Shown here: one piece after another, positions 40,680 to 49,454 of the stretch
Layout: each line of letters opens with the position of its first letter
How positions within the stretch are numbered: position 1 is the first letter of the stretch
Origin: Actinomycetota bacterium
GTDB taxonomy: Bacteria > Actinomycetota > Acidimicrobiia > Acidimicrobiales > Ilumatobacteraceae
Assembly: GCA_026393475.1 (NCBI GenBank)
Contig: JAPLAA010000009.1
Coordinates: forward strand, 92,659-156,658
Length of the DNA stretch: 64,000 nt
Reading direction: 5' to 3'
Program-made: the position numbers and the translations under genes
The notes under the pieces: generated by a model
Databases searched by the model: none
What the model saw: the letters and a program-made list of their open reading frames with translations, nothing else
Told to the model about the DNA's origin: nothing

Positions 40680-41825
40680 TCAGCCGGCGGAGACGGGGAT
40701 GAGCCTGCGGGTGAGGGCCACCGGCTTGCTGTGGTCCATCGCCGGCTTGGGCGTGAGCGAGGTGTTCACCGCGGCCAACGCCTCGTCGGCGTCGCCACCG
40801 ACGCACTCGGGATCGGGCCCGTCGAGCGGCAGGCCGGTGAAGAACTTCGCCGCCATGCACCCGCCCTGGCAGGCGTTCCAGCTGCCGCAACTGGCGCAGG
40901 CACCCGCCGATTGCGGCTCGCGCAGCTCGAGGAACAGATCGCTCTGCTTCCACACCTTGGAGAAGCCGCCCTCGTCGCGGACCGAGCCGGCCTTGAACTC
41001 GTCGTGGATGACGAACGGGCAGGCGTACACGTCACCGATCGGATCGATGAGGCACACCACGCGACCGGCGCCGCACATGTTGAGGCCGGGCAGGGAATCG
41101 CCGAGGGCGTTGAGGTGGAAGAACGAGTCGCCCGTGAGGACGTTCTCGCCGTTGGCCATCAGCCAGTCGTAGATCTGGCGCTGCTGGGCGTTGGTGGGGT
41201 GCAGCTCGTGCCACGTGTCGGCGCCGCGGCCGCTGGGGCGCAGGCGGGTGACGCGCAGCTGTGCGCCGTAGGAGTCGGCGAGCGCCTTGAACTCGTCGAG
41301 CTGATCGACGTTGTGGCGCGTGATGACGACGCTGATCTTGAACGGGCCGTTGCGCTCGACGAAGCCGGCGTCGCGGAGGTGGTCCATGGCCCGGATGGCG
41401 AGGTCGTAGCTGCCGGTGCCGCGGACGGCGTCGTTGGTGGCGGCGTCGGTGCCGTCGAGGCTGATCTGGATGTCGAGGTAGTCCATCGCGGTCAGGCGGC
41501 GGGCCTTCTCGGCGTCGATGTAGGCACCGTTGGTGGAGAACTTCACGCCGATGCCGCGGCCGATGGCGTACTCGACCAGCTCGAAGAAGTCGCGGCGCAC
41601 CATGGGCTCGCCACCGCCGATGTTGATGTAGAAGACCTGCAGGTCGTGCAGCTCGTCGAGCACGGCCTTGGCCTCGTCGGTGCTGAGCTCGCGCGGATCG
41701 CGCTGGCCGCTCGACGACAGGCAGTGCACGCACGCGAGGTTGCACGCGTAGGTGAGCTCCCACGTGAGGCAGATGGGGGCGTCGAGGCCGTGCTTCAGTT
41801 GGCCGACGAGGGAATCAACGCTCAC
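40680..41825 (-). CDS. mftC: Mycofactocin radical SAM maturase MftC
   Basis: CNLACVHCLSSSGQRDPREL...GGGEPMVRRDF...SPASM-like Cys C-terminus (CASCGSWNACQGGCMAAKFFTG); directly follows mftA-mftB. Confidence 0.93.
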   Translation of the reverse strand: MSVDSLVGQLKHGLDAPICLTWELTYACNLACVHCLSSSGQRDPRELSTDEAKAVLDELHDLQVFYINIGGGEPMVRRDFFELVEYAIGRGIGVKFSTNGAYIDAEKARRLTAMDYLDIQISLDGTDAATNDAVRGTGSYDLAIRAMDHLRDAGFVERNGPFKISVVITRHNVDQLDEFKALADSYGAQLRVTRLRPSGRGADTWHELHPTNAQQRQIYDWLMANGENVLTGDSFFHLNALGDSLPGLNMCGAGRVVCLIDPIGDVYACPFVIHDEFKAGSVRDEGGFSKVWKQSDLFLELREPQSAGACASCGSWNACQGGCMAAKFFTGLPLDGPDPECVGGDADEALAAVNTSLTPKPAMDHSKPVALTRRLIPVSAG

Positions 41826-42096
41826 GGACGATCTCCGAGGACTTGAGGGATGCGAACGCCGTCGCGAAGCTCGGCCAGCGCGAGTGTGCGATGTCGCACG
41901 CCTCGAGCGTCGCGGCGAGCGACGGGTGATCTGCCAACTGCTTGGCGACGGCGACGACGTCGCCGTGCTTCATGAACACGAGCCGACGGTTGCCGTAGTG
42001 GTAGGCGAGCGCGCCGAAGGGTTCGGGTCGCAGTGCGACCTGCGGGTGCAGCTCGAGCGCCTGCTCGAGCAGCGCCGTGGCGCCGGCCTGGGTCAT
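41815..42096 (-). CDS. mftB: Mycofactocin biosynthesis chaperone MftB
   Basis: LHPQVALRPEPFGALAYHYGNRRLVFMKHGDVVAVAKQLADHPSL (PqqD-like RRE fold); between mftA and mftC. Confidence 0.9.
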   Translation of the reverse strand: MTQAGATALLEQALELHPQVALRPEPFGALAYHYGNRRLVFMKHGDVVAVAKQLADHPSLAATLEACDIAHSRWPSFATAFASLKSSEIVRER

Positions 42097-42100
42097 CGGG

Positions 42101-42235
42101 TCAGTAGACGCCGCACATGCCGTCGATCGAGATCTCCTCGACCAACAGCTCCTCTTCGATGGCCGGGGCGGCCTCGATGTCGGCGTCGACGAGGGACGAT
42201 GCGGGGGCCTCGGTGGTGACGGTGTCGTTCTCCAT
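42101..42235 (-). CDS. mftA: Mycofactocin precursor peptide MftA (44 aa)
   Basis: Absent from the supplied ORF track. Minus-strand translation MENDTVTTEAPASSLVDADIEAAPAIEEELLVEEISIDGMCGVY*, ending in the diagnostic IDGMCGVY core. TACGAT 7 nt before ATG. Confidence 0.97.
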   Translation of the reverse strand: MENDTVTTEAPASSLVDADIEAAPAIEEELLVEEISIDGMCGVY

Positions 42236-42247
42236 GCGGGCGATCGT

Positions 42248-42282
42248 AGCGGCCGGGAGCGACCGAGGCCCTCCCGGCCGCT
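42248..42282. terminator. Perfect 12-bp stem-loop upstream of mftA
   Basis: AGCGGCCGGGAG (42248-42259) / CTCCCGGCCGCT (42271-42282), 11-nt loop; no T-tract. Confidence 0.5.
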
Positions 42283-42290
42283 GGTTGTAC

Positions 42291-42322
42291 GAGTGCCCGG
42301 CCCTCCCGTGGGCCGGGCACTC
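42291..42322. terminator. Second perfect 12-bp stem-loop between the cupredoxin-like gene and mftA
   Basis: GAGTGCCCGGCC (42291-42302) / GGCCGGGCACTC (42311-42322), 8-nt loop; no T-tract. Confidence 0.55.
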
Positions 42323-42356
42323 GGTCCGAATCGGCCCGATTCGAGCTCGAACGGCG

Positions 42357-43001
42357 TCAGTTCGCGACCGTGATCTCGGCGAACATCCCGTGGGCGATGT
42401 GCGGCGGCCCGCCCTCGACCTGCGGCGGGCCCCCGTTCGACGCAGCCGCGGCGTCCAGATAGACGCCGGGGTCGACGCCGGTCGGGATCATGCACACCAG
42501 GGCGTACCGCCCAGGTGTGGTGAGGACCCCGTCGCCGACGGCCACGATCGGGTCGGCATCGCCCGGCGGTGCCAGCACGACGAACGCCGGCGGGGCCGAG
42601 GTGAGGAGTGCCTCGAGGTCGTCCTGCACGAGCTCGCCGATCGGGCGCGACTCGTCGGAGGCGATCGGGATCGCGACCATCTCGTGCAGCTCGGTCGCCG
42701 CAGTGTTGTCGAGCGTGAATCGCGTCCCGGCCGTCACCGCGGCGGGCAGGTCCTGGAAGGCGAAGTCCACGGCACGGACCGTAACGGTCGGGCTCGCGGC
42801 CGCGGTGGTCGTCGCGGTGCCGGTGGCCGGGTCGTCGTCGCCACAGGCAGTCGCGACCAGGGCGAGGCCGACGAGGCCGACACCGAAGACGCGGCTGGTG
42901 GCGCGCCGGCCACCGGGGGTGCGCCGGCCGGCGGCCGTCGGTGCGGTGCAGCTGGGTGCTGCGATCACCGGCACGGGCCGGTGGTGGATACTGCCGCTCA
43001 C
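42357..43001 (-). CDS. Putative cupredoxin-like lipoprotein
   Basis: Lipobox VGLALVATACGDDD; beta-rich region with ...YALVCMIPTG...HIAHGMFAEITV. Start codon uncertain. Confidence 0.6.
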   Translation of the reverse strand: MSGSIHHRPVPVIAAPSCTAPTAAGRRTPGGRRATSRVFGVGLVGLALVATACGDDDPATGTATTTAAASPTVTVRAVDFAFQDLPAAVTAGTRFTLDNTAATELHEMVAIPIASDESRPIGELVQDDLEALLTSAPPAFVVLAPPGDADPIVAVGDGVLTTPGRYALVCMIPTGVDPGVYLDAAAASNGGPPQVEGGPPHIAHGMFAEITVAN

Positions 43002-43252
43002 GACGCCACCGCCGCGGGGATGCGGTCGAGGCGGGCGGTGGTGGCGGTGACGTCGGCGGATGTGGTGTGGTTCGTCATGTGTTGGGTCATGTGATCGATG
43101 GTGGACGAACGGCCGGATCGGCGTTCCTGAAAGGCGCGTGACGGCGTCCTGAGAAAACCCTCAAGGAACCCTCATCACCGTCGATCGGGTCACCGCCGGG
43201 TCGGTCGAACGGCTCGCAGGGGTGTCCGGTTGGTCTTCTACGATCGATCACC

Positions 43253-43777
43253 GTGGACCGATCCGACGCCACCGCCCGAGAGCGGCCCGACGGGCACGCG
43301 ACCCCGTCGGCATTCGCCAGCCGGTTGCTGGCCATGTTGGATCGCGGTTGCGGCTTGATCGTGGGCGTGACGACCCCCGACGGCGAGCCCCAGGCCGAGC
43401 GGGGGTGGTCGGCCCGAGTGGTCGATGAAGCGACGAGACGCCTGCGCTGCACGATGAGCGCGGACGACGAGCGAGTCGTGGCGGGCCTCGACCCGGGCCG
43501 AACGATCGCGGTGACGGGTGCCGACATTCGCACGGTCGCGGCCGTGCAGGTGAAGGGCCCGATCACCTGGAGCGGACCTGCGGACGAGACCGACCTGGCG
43601 CTGATGGCCCACCAGGTCGACCGGTTCCTGGAGGCCGTCCACGAGGTGGATCGCAACCCGGTGGACCAGCTCCGACGGATGCTTCCGATCGAGGTGGTCT
43701 CCGTCGAGTTCGAGGTGGTCGAGACCTTCGATCAGTCGGCTGGGCCGGAGGCGGGCGCGCGGGTGACGTCGGGATGA
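43253..43777 (+). CDS. Small FMN-binding split-barrel (PNPOx-like) domain protein
   Basis: GLIVGVTTPDGEPQAERGWSARVVDEATRRLRCTM...; TACGAT 8 nt before GTG; overlaps the next PNPOx gene. Confidence 0.6.
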   Translation: MDRSDATARERPDGHATPSAFASRLLAMLDRGCGLIVGVTTPDGEPQAERGWSARVVDEATRRLRCTMSADDERVVAGLDPGRTIAVTGADIRTVAAVQVKGPITWSGPADETDLALMAHQVDRFLEAVHEVDRNPVDQLRRMLPIEVVSVEFEVVETFDQSAGPEAGARVTSG

Positions 43778-45159
43778 GCGGCGGTCGCCTGACCCTGCGC
43801 GATCTCGATCGCTGCTTCGGCGGCGCCATCCCGATGGTGATGGCGACGGCCTCGGCCGACGGCACGCCCAACGTGACCTACCTGTCCCGGGCGCACAAGG
43901 TGGACGACGAGCGGATCGCGATCTCCAACCAGTTCATGTCGAAGACCTCGCGGAACCTCGCGGCCAACCCGCGGGCGAGCGTGCTGCTGATGGACCCGAT
44001 CACGCACGACGAGTACCGCATCTCTCTCGTGTACGAACGCACCGAACGTCGAGGGCACGTGTTCGAGCGGCTGCGCACCGACATCGACGTGCTCGCGTCG
44101 CTCACGGGGATGCAGGACGTGTTCCGGCTGCGCGCCGCCGACATCTTCCGCGTGGTCGACATCCGCGAGCTGCCGCCGAACCCGACGGGTTCGTACGTGC
44201 CGCCGCCTCCGCCGCGGGACCCGGTCGGCGATCTCGCCGCGATGGCGGAGATCTCGGCGCGCATCGCCCGTGCCGGCGACGTCGACGTGATCGTCGACGT
44301 CGCGCTCGATGCGCTCGACCAGTTGCTCGGGTACTCGCACTCGATCCTGTTGCTGGTCGACGAGGAGGGGCGGACGCTGTACTCGATCGGCGCGCGCGGG
44401 TTCGCGAGCGACAGTGTCGGGGCCGAGGTCGCCCTGGGAGAGGGGCTCGTCGGCATGGCTGCCGCTCGGTGCCTGCCGATGCGCGCCGGTCACCTCGGCC
44501 AGATGACGAAGTACTCGAACTCGATGCGTTCCGGCTACGAGGGCTCGGTGCACGCGGGACGCGAGGTGTCGTTGCCGGTGCTGAACGGTGCGCAGAGCCG
44601 TCTGGCGGTGCCGGCCGTGACCGCCGGTGAGCTGGTGGGGGTCCTGGTGGTCGACAGCGTCGACCCGGTCGCGTTCGGACCGTCCGACGAGCACCTGTTG
44701 TCGATCGTGGCGTCGCAGCTCGCGGCGGCGATCGAGCACGAACGGGCGCTCGAGAGCGACGACGGTCCGACCCGCCCGAGCTCGCCGGCGCCGCCGCGGT
44801 CGCAGGGACCGCCCGGGGCGGGACCGGCCGGGCCGGAGCTCGTGTTCCGCTTCTTCCCCGTCGACGGCAGCGTGTTCCTCGGGCCCGACTACGTGATCAA
44901 GGGCGTGGCCGGTCGGATCCTGTGGTCGCTGCTGCGTCACCACGCGAGCGATGGTCGGGTCGACTTCACGAACAAGGAGCTGCGGCTGGATCCGACGCTG
45001 GAGATGCCGGGCTTCAAGGACAACCTCGAGAGCAGACTGATCCTGTTGAAGCGGCGACTCGACGAACACGAGGCGCCGGTCAAGATCGGCAAGACCGGCC
45101 GCGGCCGCTTCCGCCTGCACGTCGCCGGCACCCTGCGGCTCGAGACCACCGACCCCTGA
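43774..45159 (+). CDS. Three-domain protein: PNPOx-like FMN split barrel + GAF + C-terminal winged-helix-like domain
   Basis: IPMVMATASADGTPNVTYLSRAHKVDDERIAISNQFMSKTSRN; GAF-like VDVIVDVALDALDQLLGYSHSILLLVDEEGRTLYSIGARGF; C-terminal GRILWSLLRHHASDGRVDFTNKELRLDPTLEMPGFKDNLESRLILLKRRLDE. Confidence 0.75.
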   Translation: MSGGRLTLRDLDRCFGGAIPMVMATASADGTPNVTYLSRAHKVDDERIAISNQFMSKTSRNLAANPRASVLLMDPITHDEYRISLVYERTERRGHVFERLRTDIDVLASLTGMQDVFRLRAADIFRVVDIRELPPNPTGSYVPPPPPRDPVGDLAAMAEISARIARAGDVDVIVDVALDALDQLLGYSHSILLLVDEEGRTLYSIGARGFASDSVGAEVALGEGLVGMAAARCLPMRAGHLGQMTKYSNSMRSGYEGSVHAGREVSLPVLNGAQSRLAVPAVTAGELVGVLVVDSVDPVAFGPSDEHLLSIVASQLAAAIEHERALESDDGPTRPSSPAPPRSQGPPGAGPAGPELVFRFFPVDGSVFLGPDYVIKGVAGRILWSLLRHHASDGRVDFTNKELRLDPTLEMPGFKDNLESRLILLKRRLDEHEAPVKIGKTGRGRFRLHVAGTLRLETTDP

Positions 45160-45254
45160 GCGACCCGCAACGTCCGGGCCACGCGTCGACCGGGTGGGAC
45201 AATTCGGAAATCGCCGACGGTGCGCGACCCGACGCAAGTAGGGTCGACAGCCCT

Positions 45255-47240
45255 GTGTCGACCTCCGATCCGTTCCCCGAGCTCGACCTCGAGCGAGACC
45301 GTCTGCGGTTCTCGCGCGCCTGCCGCGACGCGATGATCGAGCGGTTCTCGAGCGTCGATCCCGACGCGTCGGCCGACGCGATCACCAAGGAGTACGTCGA
45401 GGTCACCGTGGCCGAGGCGTTGGAGGATCTCCAGACCCCGGGTGCGGGCGACTTCTTCGGCCGCATCACCGAGGAGCTGCCCACCGGCGCGCCCGTGGGC
45501 GCCACACGCGACACGTACTACATCGGTCGGCGGCACATCGAGGACGACCAGCACGAGCCGGTGGTGGTCGACTGGCGTGCCCCGATCGCAGCGCCGTTCT
45601 ACCGGGCCACCGGTGTCGACCCGCTGGGCCTCGCCCACCGTCGGCGGTTCACCCTGGTGGAAGGTGAGCTCGCCGCGTACCTCGACGAGCACCTCGACGA
45701 CCCCGACGCGGCCGAGGCCGCGAGCGGTGTGCCCGACCCCGTGCTCGCCGAGATCGGTGCGGCCCGCACCGGCGCGATGCGCGAGATCGTCGCCACCATC
45801 CAGGCCGAGCAGGACGTGGTGATCCGCGCCCCGATCGACCAGTGCCTGGTGGTGCAGGGCGGGCCCGGCACCGGCAAGACCGCGGTCGGCCTGCACCGTG
45901 CCGCGTACCTGTTGTTCGAGCACCGTCGTCGGCTCGTGCGCGACGGCGTGCTGGTGGTGGGGCCGAACGCAGTGTTCCTCGACTACATCGGCAACGTGCT
46001 GCCGTCGCTCGGCGAGCGCAGCGTGCAGCAGCGCACGGTGCTCGACCTGTGCATCCCGCGACTCGACACGATGGACGGCGTCGACCCCGACGACGTCCGC
46101 CGGGCGAAGGGGTCGCCTGAGATGCTCGCCGCGCTGGAGGCCGCAGTCACCCGCCACGTGCAGTTGCCGACCGAGCCGGTGCGCCAGCCGTTCGGGGCGC
46201 GCACGCTCGTGTTCGAGGCCGACGAGATCGGCGAGTGGATCACGATGGCGCTCAACGGCAACCTGCCGGTCAACCGGCGCCGCGAGTCGCTGAAGCCGAT
46301 CATCGACCGGGTGCTGTTGCAGCGCACGGGCAAGGACGGTGCGTACTCGAAGATGGACGTGCTGCGCCCGTTGCTCACCAAGTGCTGGCCGGCGGTGCAG
46401 CCGGTGAAGCTCGTCGACCAACTGCTCGCCGAGCACGGCTTCGGCCCGTCCGGAAAGAAGCGTCGGTGGACCGCCGCCGATCAGTTGCTGGTCGACGAGG
46501 CCAACACCTTGTTGAACGGCACGCCGTTCACGTTCGGGCACGTCGTGGTCGACGAGGCACAGGACCACTCGGCGGTCGCGCTGCGCGTGATCGGTCGGCG
46601 CAGTCCGACGGGCTCGATGACGGTGCTGGGAGACCTGGCGCAGTCGACCACGCCGGCCGGCCAGGACGACTGGGACGTGGCCCTCGGCCATCTCACCCGT
46701 GCCGCTGGATCGGTGGCCCACCTGACGATCGGCTACCGCGTGCCGGGCCCGATCCTCGACGTGGCCAACCGGCTGCTGCCGCACACCGGTGTGTCGACCG
46801 TGGCCAGTACGAGTGTGCGCGCCGACGGTGGCGAGCCGGCGGTCGTGCGCGTCGACGGCGACCGACTGGCGGCCGCCGTCGCGACCGAGGTGGTGTCGGT
46901 GCGCCACCGGCACCACAACACCGGCATCGTGGCACCCGACCGCCTGTACGACGCGATCGACGAGGCGCTGCGCGCCCGCGGTCTGCGGGCGTGCCGGCGG
47001 GTGCAGCATCTCGAGCGCGACGAGGTGCCGATCTTCGGTGCCGAGGCCGTGAAGGGCCTGGAGTTCGACGGCGTGGTGGTGGTGAACCCGGCCGAGATCG
47101 TGGCCGACGGCGGCGAGCACCGTGGCGCCCGCCTGCTGTACGTGGCGATGACGCGCGCCGTGCAGGTGCTGCACCTGGTGAGCGACCGCGACCTGCCCGC
47201 TGAACTCGGCGGCTGGCGGCCCGCTGCGCCGATGGTCTGA
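45255..47240 (+). CDS. HelD/HelR-like UvrD/Rep superfamily ATPase (RNA-polymerase-associated)
   Basis: YIGRRHI.D...PVVVDWRAPIAAPFYRAT; GPGTGKTAVGLHRAAYLL; VVVDEAQDHS; YVAMTRAVQVLHLV. Confidence 0.88.
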   Translation: MSTSDPFPELDLERDRLRFSRACRDAMIERFSSVDPDASADAITKEYVEVTVAEALEDLQTPGAGDFFGRITEELPTGAPVGATRDTYYIGRRHIEDDQHEPVVVDWRAPIAAPFYRATGVDPLGLAHRRRFTLVEGELAAYLDEHLDDPDAAEAASGVPDPVLAEIGAARTGAMREIVATIQAEQDVVIRAPIDQCLVVQGGPGTGKTAVGLHRAAYLLFEHRRRLVRDGVLVVGPNAVFLDYIGNVLPSLGERSVQQRTVLDLCIPRLDTMDGVDPDDVRRAKGSPEMLAALEAAVTRHVQLPTEPVRQPFGARTLVFEADEIGEWITMALNGNLPVNRRRESLKPIIDRVLLQRTGKDGAYSKMDVLRPLLTKCWPAVQPVKLVDQLLAEHGFGPSGKKRRWTAADQLLVDEANTLLNGTPFTFGHVVVDEAQDHSAVALRVIGRRSPTGSMTVLGDLAQSTTPAGQDDWDVALGHLTRAAGSVAHLTIGYRVPGPILDVANRLLPHTGVSTVASTSVRADGGEPAVVRVDGDRLAAAVATEVVSVRHRHHNTGIVAPDRLYDAIDEALRARGLRACRRVQHLERDEVPIFGAEAVKGLEFDGVVVVNPAEIVADGGEHRGARLLYVAMTRAVQVLHLVSDRDLPAELGGWRPAAPMV

Positions 47241-47338
47241 CCCGCGACTCGGCGGCCGACGGTGGCCGACTATGGCAGTCGTGCAGTCGACTGGCTAACG
47301 TCCCGATCACTGTCGTCTACGACCTCTGGGGGGTCCAC

Positions 47339-48448
47339 GTGAAGACCAAGGCTGCCATTCTCTGGGAAGTCAACACGCCGTGGAGCGTGGAGGAGATCGA
47401 ACTCGATCCGCCCAAGGCGGGTGAGGTGTTGGTGAAGATCGCCGCGAGCGGCATGTGCCACTCCGACGAGCACCTGACGACCGGCGACCTGCCGTTCGCG
47501 CTGCCGATCATCGGTGGCCACGAGGGCGCCGGTGTGGTGCAGGAAGTGGGCGAGGGCGTCAGCTGGCTCGCCCCCGGCGACCATGTCGTGTTCGGGTTCA
47601 TCCCCAGCTGCGGCCGTTGCCCCAGCTGCTCCACCGGCCATTCCAACCTGTGCGACCTCGGTGCGCTGATGGGCATCGGTCGCCAGATCGACGGCACCGC
47701 CCGCCACCACGCCAAGGGCACCGACCTCGGCCTCATGTGCATGCTCGGCACCTTCGCCCACCACACCGTGGTGAACGAGGCCAGCTGCATCAAGATCGAC
47801 AAGGACGTCCCGCTCGACCGCGCCTGCCTGCTCGGCTGCGGTGTGGTCACCGGTTGGGGTTCGGCGGTGTACGCCGCCGAGGTGAAGCCCGGCGACACCG
47901 TGGCCGTCGTGGGCGTCGGTGGCATCGGCTCCAACGCCATCCAGGGCGCCAAGCTCGCCGGCGCGAAGCGCATCATCGCGATCGACCCCGTCGAGTTCAA
48001 GCGTGAGAAGGCGATGGAGTTCGGCGCCACCCACACGTTCTCGTCGATGGAAGAGGCGCTGCCCGGCATCCAGGAGCTCACCTGGGGCACGATGGCCAAC
48101 AAGGTCATCATGACCATGGGCGTCGGTTCCGGCGAGGTGATCGGTTCGGCGATGGCGTTGGCCTCCAAGCGCGGCCGCGTGGTCGTCACCAACATCCACC
48201 CGGCGCTCGAGTACTCGGCGTCGATGAGCCTGCTCGACCTCACGCTGATGGAGAAGCAGCTCGTCGGGTCGCTGTTCGGTTCGGGCAACCCCCGCGCCGA
48301 CATCCCGAAGCTCATCGGTCTCTACCGTGAAGGTCAGCTCGACCTCGACGGTCTGGTCACCACCGAGTACACGCTCGACGGCGTGAACGACGGCTACGAC
48401 GCCATGCGGGCGGGCACCAACATCCGCGGCGTCATGAAGTACGACTGA
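47339..48448 (+). CDS. NDMA-dependent-type zinc alcohol dehydrogenase (copy 1)
   Basis: MKTKAAILWEVNTPWSVEEIELDPPKAGEVLVK...MCHSDEH...GGHEGAGVV...CGRCPSC...GVGGIGSNAIQGAKLAGA; resembles mycofactocin-associated Rxyl_3153-type ADHs. Confidence 0.88.
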   Translation: MKTKAAILWEVNTPWSVEEIELDPPKAGEVLVKIAASGMCHSDEHLTTGDLPFALPIIGGHEGAGVVQEVGEGVSWLAPGDHVVFGFIPSCGRCPSCSTGHSNLCDLGALMGIGRQIDGTARHHAKGTDLGLMCMLGTFAHHTVVNEASCIKIDKDVPLDRACLLGCGVVTGWGSAVYAAEVKPGDTVAVVGVGGIGSNAIQGAKLAGAKRIIAIDPVEFKREKAMEFGATHTFSSMEEALPGIQELTWGTMANKVIMTMGVGSGEVIGSAMALASKRGRVVVTNIHPALEYSASMSLLDLTLMEKQLVGSLFGSGNPRADIPKLIGLYREGQLDLDGLVTTEYTLDGVNDGYDAMRAGTNIRGVMKYD

Positions 48449-48459
48449 GCCGTCGCCTC

Positions 48460-49410
48460 ATGACATCGACGTCGGCGGGGCTCGTCGACCGGCTGCTCGG
48501 GCAGGTCGTCGGGCGTCGTCGCGAGCTGGAACTGGTGGTGGCGGCACTGGCAGCCGACCGCCACATCGTGTTGGAGGGGCCCCCGGGCACGGGCAAGAGC
48601 ACGCTGCTGCGTGCGGTCGCGCACGAACTCGGCATCGGGTTCGAGTTCGTCGAGGGCAACGCCGAGCTCACGCCCGCCCGTCTGGTGGGTCACTTCGATC
48701 CGGCCCGGGTGCTCACCGACGGGTACACGCCCGACGTGTTCGTCGACGGTCCGCTCGTGACCGCGATGACCGACGGCTCGCTGCTGTACGTCGAGGAGAT
48801 CAACCGCATCCCCGAGGAGACCCTCAACGTCCTGATCACGGTGATGTCCGAGCAGGAGCTGCACGTGCCGCGCCTCGGCAAGGTGGCGTGCGCTCCCGGG
48901 TTCCGGCTCGTCGCGGCGATGAACCCGTTCGACGCCGTCGGCACGGCCCGCATCTCCAGCGCGGTCTACGACCGCATGTGCCGGCTGTCCATGACGTACC
49001 AGAGCGCGCCCGACGAGGTCGCGATCGTGCAGCAGGCCGTCGCTGCGCTGGGTGTGGCGGCCGCCGATCCCGAGTGGCTCGGCAAGGTGGTCGAGCTCGT
49101 GCGGCGCACCCGCGATCACGCCGACCTGCGCGTGGGGTCGTCGGTGCGCGGCGCGATCGACATCGCGCTGGTGGCCAAATCGCTGTCGGAGCTGCGCGGC
49201 CAGCTGCCGCAGCAGCCGAGTGTCGGGCTCGACGCGGCGATCGTGTCGCTGTCGGGTCGGGTGCGGTTGCGCGAGGGATCGCAGCGCACCAGCGAGGGCA
49301 TCATCACCGAGCTGTGGGAAGAGATCTTCGGCCGGGTCGCAGGCGACGGCGACGGTGTGGGTGATGAGGGAAAAGATGGAGCCCCGACCGGGGCCACCAA
49401 CTCCCGCTGA
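48460..49410 (+). CDS. MoxR-family AAA+ ATPase
   Basis: IVLEGPPGTGKSTLLRAVA; SLLYVEEINRIPEETLNVLITVMSEQEL; AAMNPFDAVGTARISSAVYDR. Confidence 0.92.
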   Translation: MTSTSAGLVDRLLGQVVGRRRELELVVAALAADRHIVLEGPPGTGKSTLLRAVAHELGIGFEFVEGNAELTPARLVGHFDPARVLTDGYTPDVFVDGPLVTAMTDGSLLYVEEINRIPEETLNVLITVMSEQELHVPRLGKVACAPGFRLVAAMNPFDAVGTARISSAVYDRMCRLSMTYQSAPDEVAIVQQAVAALGVAAADPEWLGKVVELVRRTRDHADLRVGSSVRGAIDIALVAKSLSELRGQLPQQPSVGLDAAIVSLSGRVRLREGSQRTSEGIITELWEEIFGRVAGDGDGVGDEGKDGAPTGATNSR

Positions 49411-49454
49411 AGCAGCCGCCGCGGGCGAAGGAGGGCACCGAGGCCGAGGAGGCC

